DNA from: an uncultured Clostridiaceae bacterium
Lineage (GTDB): Bacteria; Bacillota; Clostridia; Lachnospirales; Lachnospiraceae
NCBI GenBank assembly: GCA_947175805.1
Contig: CAMWOF010000184.1
Coordinates: 1 to 5,462 of the forward strand
Reading direction: 5' to 3'
Length of the DNA stretch: 5,462 bases
In this document: piece after piece, positions 4,842 to 5,462 of the stretch
Layout: every line of letters starts with the position of its first letter
Numbering within the stretch: position 1 is the first letter of the stretch
The notes under the pieces: generated by a model
Told to the model about the DNA's origin: nothing
Database searches by the model: none
The model's input: only the letters and a program-made list of their open reading frames with translations
Translations under genes and position numbers: made by a program

Positions 4842-4869
4842 GCGGCACTTTTTACAGTGCCGCTTTTTC
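4842..4869 (+). terminator. Rho-independent terminator of the 61-aa gene
   Basis: A perfect 8-bp GC-rich stem, GCGGCACT (4842-4849) with AGTGCCGC (4856-4863), with a 6-base loop and a TTTTTCT tail on the plus strand, starting 10 bases after the stop codon. On the minus strand the same hairpin is followed by AATTCTTG, a poor tail, so termination there should be weaker. The stop codon of the opposing 88-aa gene lies in the loop. Confidence 0.9.
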
Positions 4870-5118
4870 TTGCTGATTTTTAAAGCCACCGCTGGTCTTT
4901 TCACCGTCAGTGTTATAATTTGCCCTGAAACGAATGTCGGTATCAATACTAACACAGACAGAGTACTGCTTTTCATCTGGACGGCTCGTGTTGCAATCAA
5001 CGCTGAATCCTGTGCAGTTCTTTCCAAAATCTTCTCCATTCACACGGAAAATTTTCTTCTCCACATCAATCTCGATAGTTTTCAGCTCATGCGGTACAAA
5101 AATCTTTCTTTCCTCCAC
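4852..5118 (-). CDS. First early gene next to the repressor, unknown (88 aa), GTG start
   Basis: The frame is open from a GTG at 5127, but that codon lies inside the ribosome site AAGGAGG. The better start is the GTG at 5118, 8 nt downstream of the SD. The product begins MEERKIFVPHELKTIEIDVE and goes on through alternating strand-like segments: KKIFRVNGEDFGKNCTGFSV, then QYSVCVSIDTDIRFRANY. It ends with a polar tail (EKTSGGFKNQQEKAAL). The composition suggests a compact beta-rich protein. I recognise no family and no catalytic motif. Being the first gene from the strong minus-strand promoter with three operator-like sites, it should be among the earliest and most tightly repressed genes of the phage. 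Its final codons form one arm of the opposing terminator, and its stop lies in the loop. Confidence 0.75.
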   Translation of the reverse strand: MEERKIFVPHELKTIEIDVEKKIFRVNGEDFGKNCTGFSVDCNTSRPDEKQYSVCVSIDTDIRFRANYNTDGEKTSGGFKNQQEKAAL

Positions 5119-5135
5119 TTTTATCACCTCCTTGT

Positions 5136-5148
5136 TTGACTAAATCAA
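5136..5148. promoter_or_regulatory. Operator-like dyad O1 (TTGACTAAATCAA)
   Basis: A TTGA-N5-TCAA dyad. Its complement differs by one base from the perfect palindrome at 5196-5208. It lies just upstream of the ribosome site of the 88-aa gene, downstream of the minus-strand start point. A repressor bound here would act as a roadblock or as a cooperative partner. Confidence 0.6.
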
Positions 5149-5188
5149 ATATAACATATAACTTTTTGTTTATTGATTTTGTAAATAT

Positions 5189-5217
5189 AGTATACTTGAT
5201 TTAATCAATATTGTCAA
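5189..5217 (-). promoter_or_regulatory. Strong early promoter, minus strand
   Basis: Reading the minus strand, TTGACA (complement of 5212-5217), a 17-base spacer and TATACT (complement of 5189-5194) match the sigma-A consensus at 6/6 and 5/6. The expected start is near 5182, with a leader of about 60 bases before the 88-aa gene. A perfect operator-like palindrome fills the spacer, so repressor binding would block RNA polymerase directly. Confidence 0.88.
5196..5208. promoter_or_regulatory. Operator-like perfect palindrome O2 (TTGATTTAATCAA)
   Basis: A perfect 6+1+6 palindrome, located between the -35 and -10 of the minus-strand early promoter. It shares TTGA-N5-TCAA with the two flanking dyads. 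Most likely the main binding site of the repressor encoded at 5276; the assignment is inference from position and symmetry. Confidence 0.65.
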
Positions 5218-5223
5218 TATTGA
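5205..5223. repeat. 19-bp perfect palindrome of two CAATATTG units
   Basis: TCAATATTGTCAATATTGA is a perfect 9+1+9 inverted repeat, made of two copies of the 8-base palindrome CAATATTG nine bases apart. A partial third copy, TCAATATT, lies at 5236-5243. The repeat covers the -35 of the minus-strand promoter and overlaps the right end of O2. It may bind a second regulator (for example the Cro-like protein) or be an accident of AT-rich sequence. Confidence 0.55.
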
Positions 5224-5226
5224 ATC

Positions 5227-5239
5227 TTGACTTTTTCAA
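5227..5239. promoter_or_regulatory. Operator-like dyad O3 (TTGACTTTTTCAA)
   Basis: The third TTGA-N5-TCAA dyad. It starts exactly at the -35 hexamer of the repressor promoter, which suggests negative autoregulation of the repressor. It is centred 31 bases (about three helical turns) from O2, a spacing that allows cooperative binding on one DNA face. Confidence 0.58.
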
Positions 5240-5255
5240 TATTTTTTGCTATTCT
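5227..5255 (+). promoter_or_regulatory. Repressor promoter, extended -10 type
   Basis: TTGACT (5227-5232), a 17-base spacer and TATTCT (5250-5255) with TG-C directly before it match the sigma-A consensus at 5/6 and 5/6 with an extended -10. The expected start is near 5262, so the repressor leader is only about 14 bases and consists mainly of the AGGAGG ribosome site. It is back to back with the minus-strand early promoter. Confidence 0.82.
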
Positions 5256-5275
5256 AACTTACAGGAGGTGAGGAA

Positions 5276-5462
5276 ATGAATACTAGGATATCAGAGCTAC
5301 GGAAGTCTTTCAAAATGACACAAGAACAATTTGCTAAAAAAATGGGAATTTCAACGAATTATACAAATTTGATAGAAAATGGGAAGAAAATACCGGGAGA
5401 CAGGCTTGTGTCCGATATTTGTCAGGAATTTGGGGTAAATGAAGAATGGCTTAGAACAGGAA
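5276..5462 (+). CDS. cI-like XRE-family repressor, N-terminal part (runs off the right edge)
   Basis: Seen: the ATG at 5276 has AGGAGG 7 nt upstream, and 62 residues are visible. They open MNTRISELRKSFKMTQEQFA and form the five-helix XRE (HTH_3) domain. Helix 2 is TQEQFAKKMG (15-24), the recognition helix is about STNYTNLIENG (26-36), then IP..LVSDICQEFGVNEEWLRTG. The ending FGVNEEWLRTG is the hallmark of phage and prophage repressors in Firmicutes, usually followed by a dimerisation or peptidase domain that would lie outside the window. Known: such proteins keep early genes silent in lysogens. Inferred: it binds the TTGA-N5-TCAA sites just upstream, silences the divergent early promoter and limits its own synthesis through O3. 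A Cro-type short regulator is possible, since the full length is not visible. Confidence 0.9.
   Translation, partial: MNTRISELRKSFKMTQEQFAKKMGISTNYTNLIENGKKIPGDRLVSDICQEFGVNEEWLRTG

Noticed and set aside
4833..5143. Other open frames on both strands across the 88-aa gene
   Set aside because: They overlap the gene that has the strong promoter and SD; none has its own ribosome site.
5173..5185. Possible fourth operator TTGATTTTGTAAA
   Set aside because: Only one good half-site; the second half matches TCAA poorly, so it was not counted with the three dyads.
1..5462. CRISPR array, tRNA, insertion sequence or attachment site
   Set aside because: No spaced direct repeats, cloverleaf, transposase or integrase signal seen anywhere in the window.

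Overview
The window looks like the early (lysis-to-replication side) region of a temperate siphophage or prophage from a low-GC Gram-positive host. A gut Clostridia/Lachnospiraceae-type host is my best guess. The reasons are AT-rich DNA, near-perfect AGGAGG-type ribosome binding sites before almost every gene, free use of GTG and TTG starts, and a lysogeny switch followed by a tightly packed one-strand operon. The operon ends in recombination/replication genes: a Gp157-family protein, an AAA/Sak4-like ATPase, a DUF669-like ssDNA-binding protein and an ERCC4 nuclease. The host guess is inference; no rRNA, tRNA, integrase or structural gene is present to confirm it.

Right end (about 4830-5462): a cI-like XRE repressor starts at 5276 on the + strand and runs off the window. 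It is divergent from the minus-strand early operon. The roughly 157-bp intergenic region holds a strong minus-strand promoter (TTGACA-17-TATACT) and an extended -10 promoter for the repressor (TTGACT-17-TATTCT). It also holds three copies of a TTGA-N5-TCAA dyad placed like operators. The first early gene (88 aa, unknown) ends inside the hairpin of a terminator serving a small oppositely oriented gene.

Middle (about 2640-4831): a 61-aa plus-strand gene with its own likely promoter and terminator is wedged into the minus-strand operon. Beyond it comes a run of very small minus-strand genes of 38 to 103 aa. Two are predicted membrane peptides, two have CxxC-type zinc motifs and one is a HTH protein. 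Most have no recognisable function. Several are under 60 codons and easily missed, and three minus-strand genes of the window start at GTG or TTG with SD spacing that fixes the start. A strong 11-bp stem-loop lies at the end of one of them (3395-3429).

Left part (1-2626): Gp157-family protein, two short unknown genes (50 and 55 aa), the Sak4-like P-loop ATPase, a 65-aa unknown, the OB-fold-type DUF669-like protein with an SSB-like acidic tail ending in LPFN, and the start of an ERCC4-domain nuclease. These plausibly form the phage's homologous recombination/replication module: the ssDNA-binding protein coats single strands, the RecA-like ATPase anneals them or loads on them, and the nuclease resolves branched DNA.

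Once the short genes are included, there is no gene-free stretch longer than about 160 bases.
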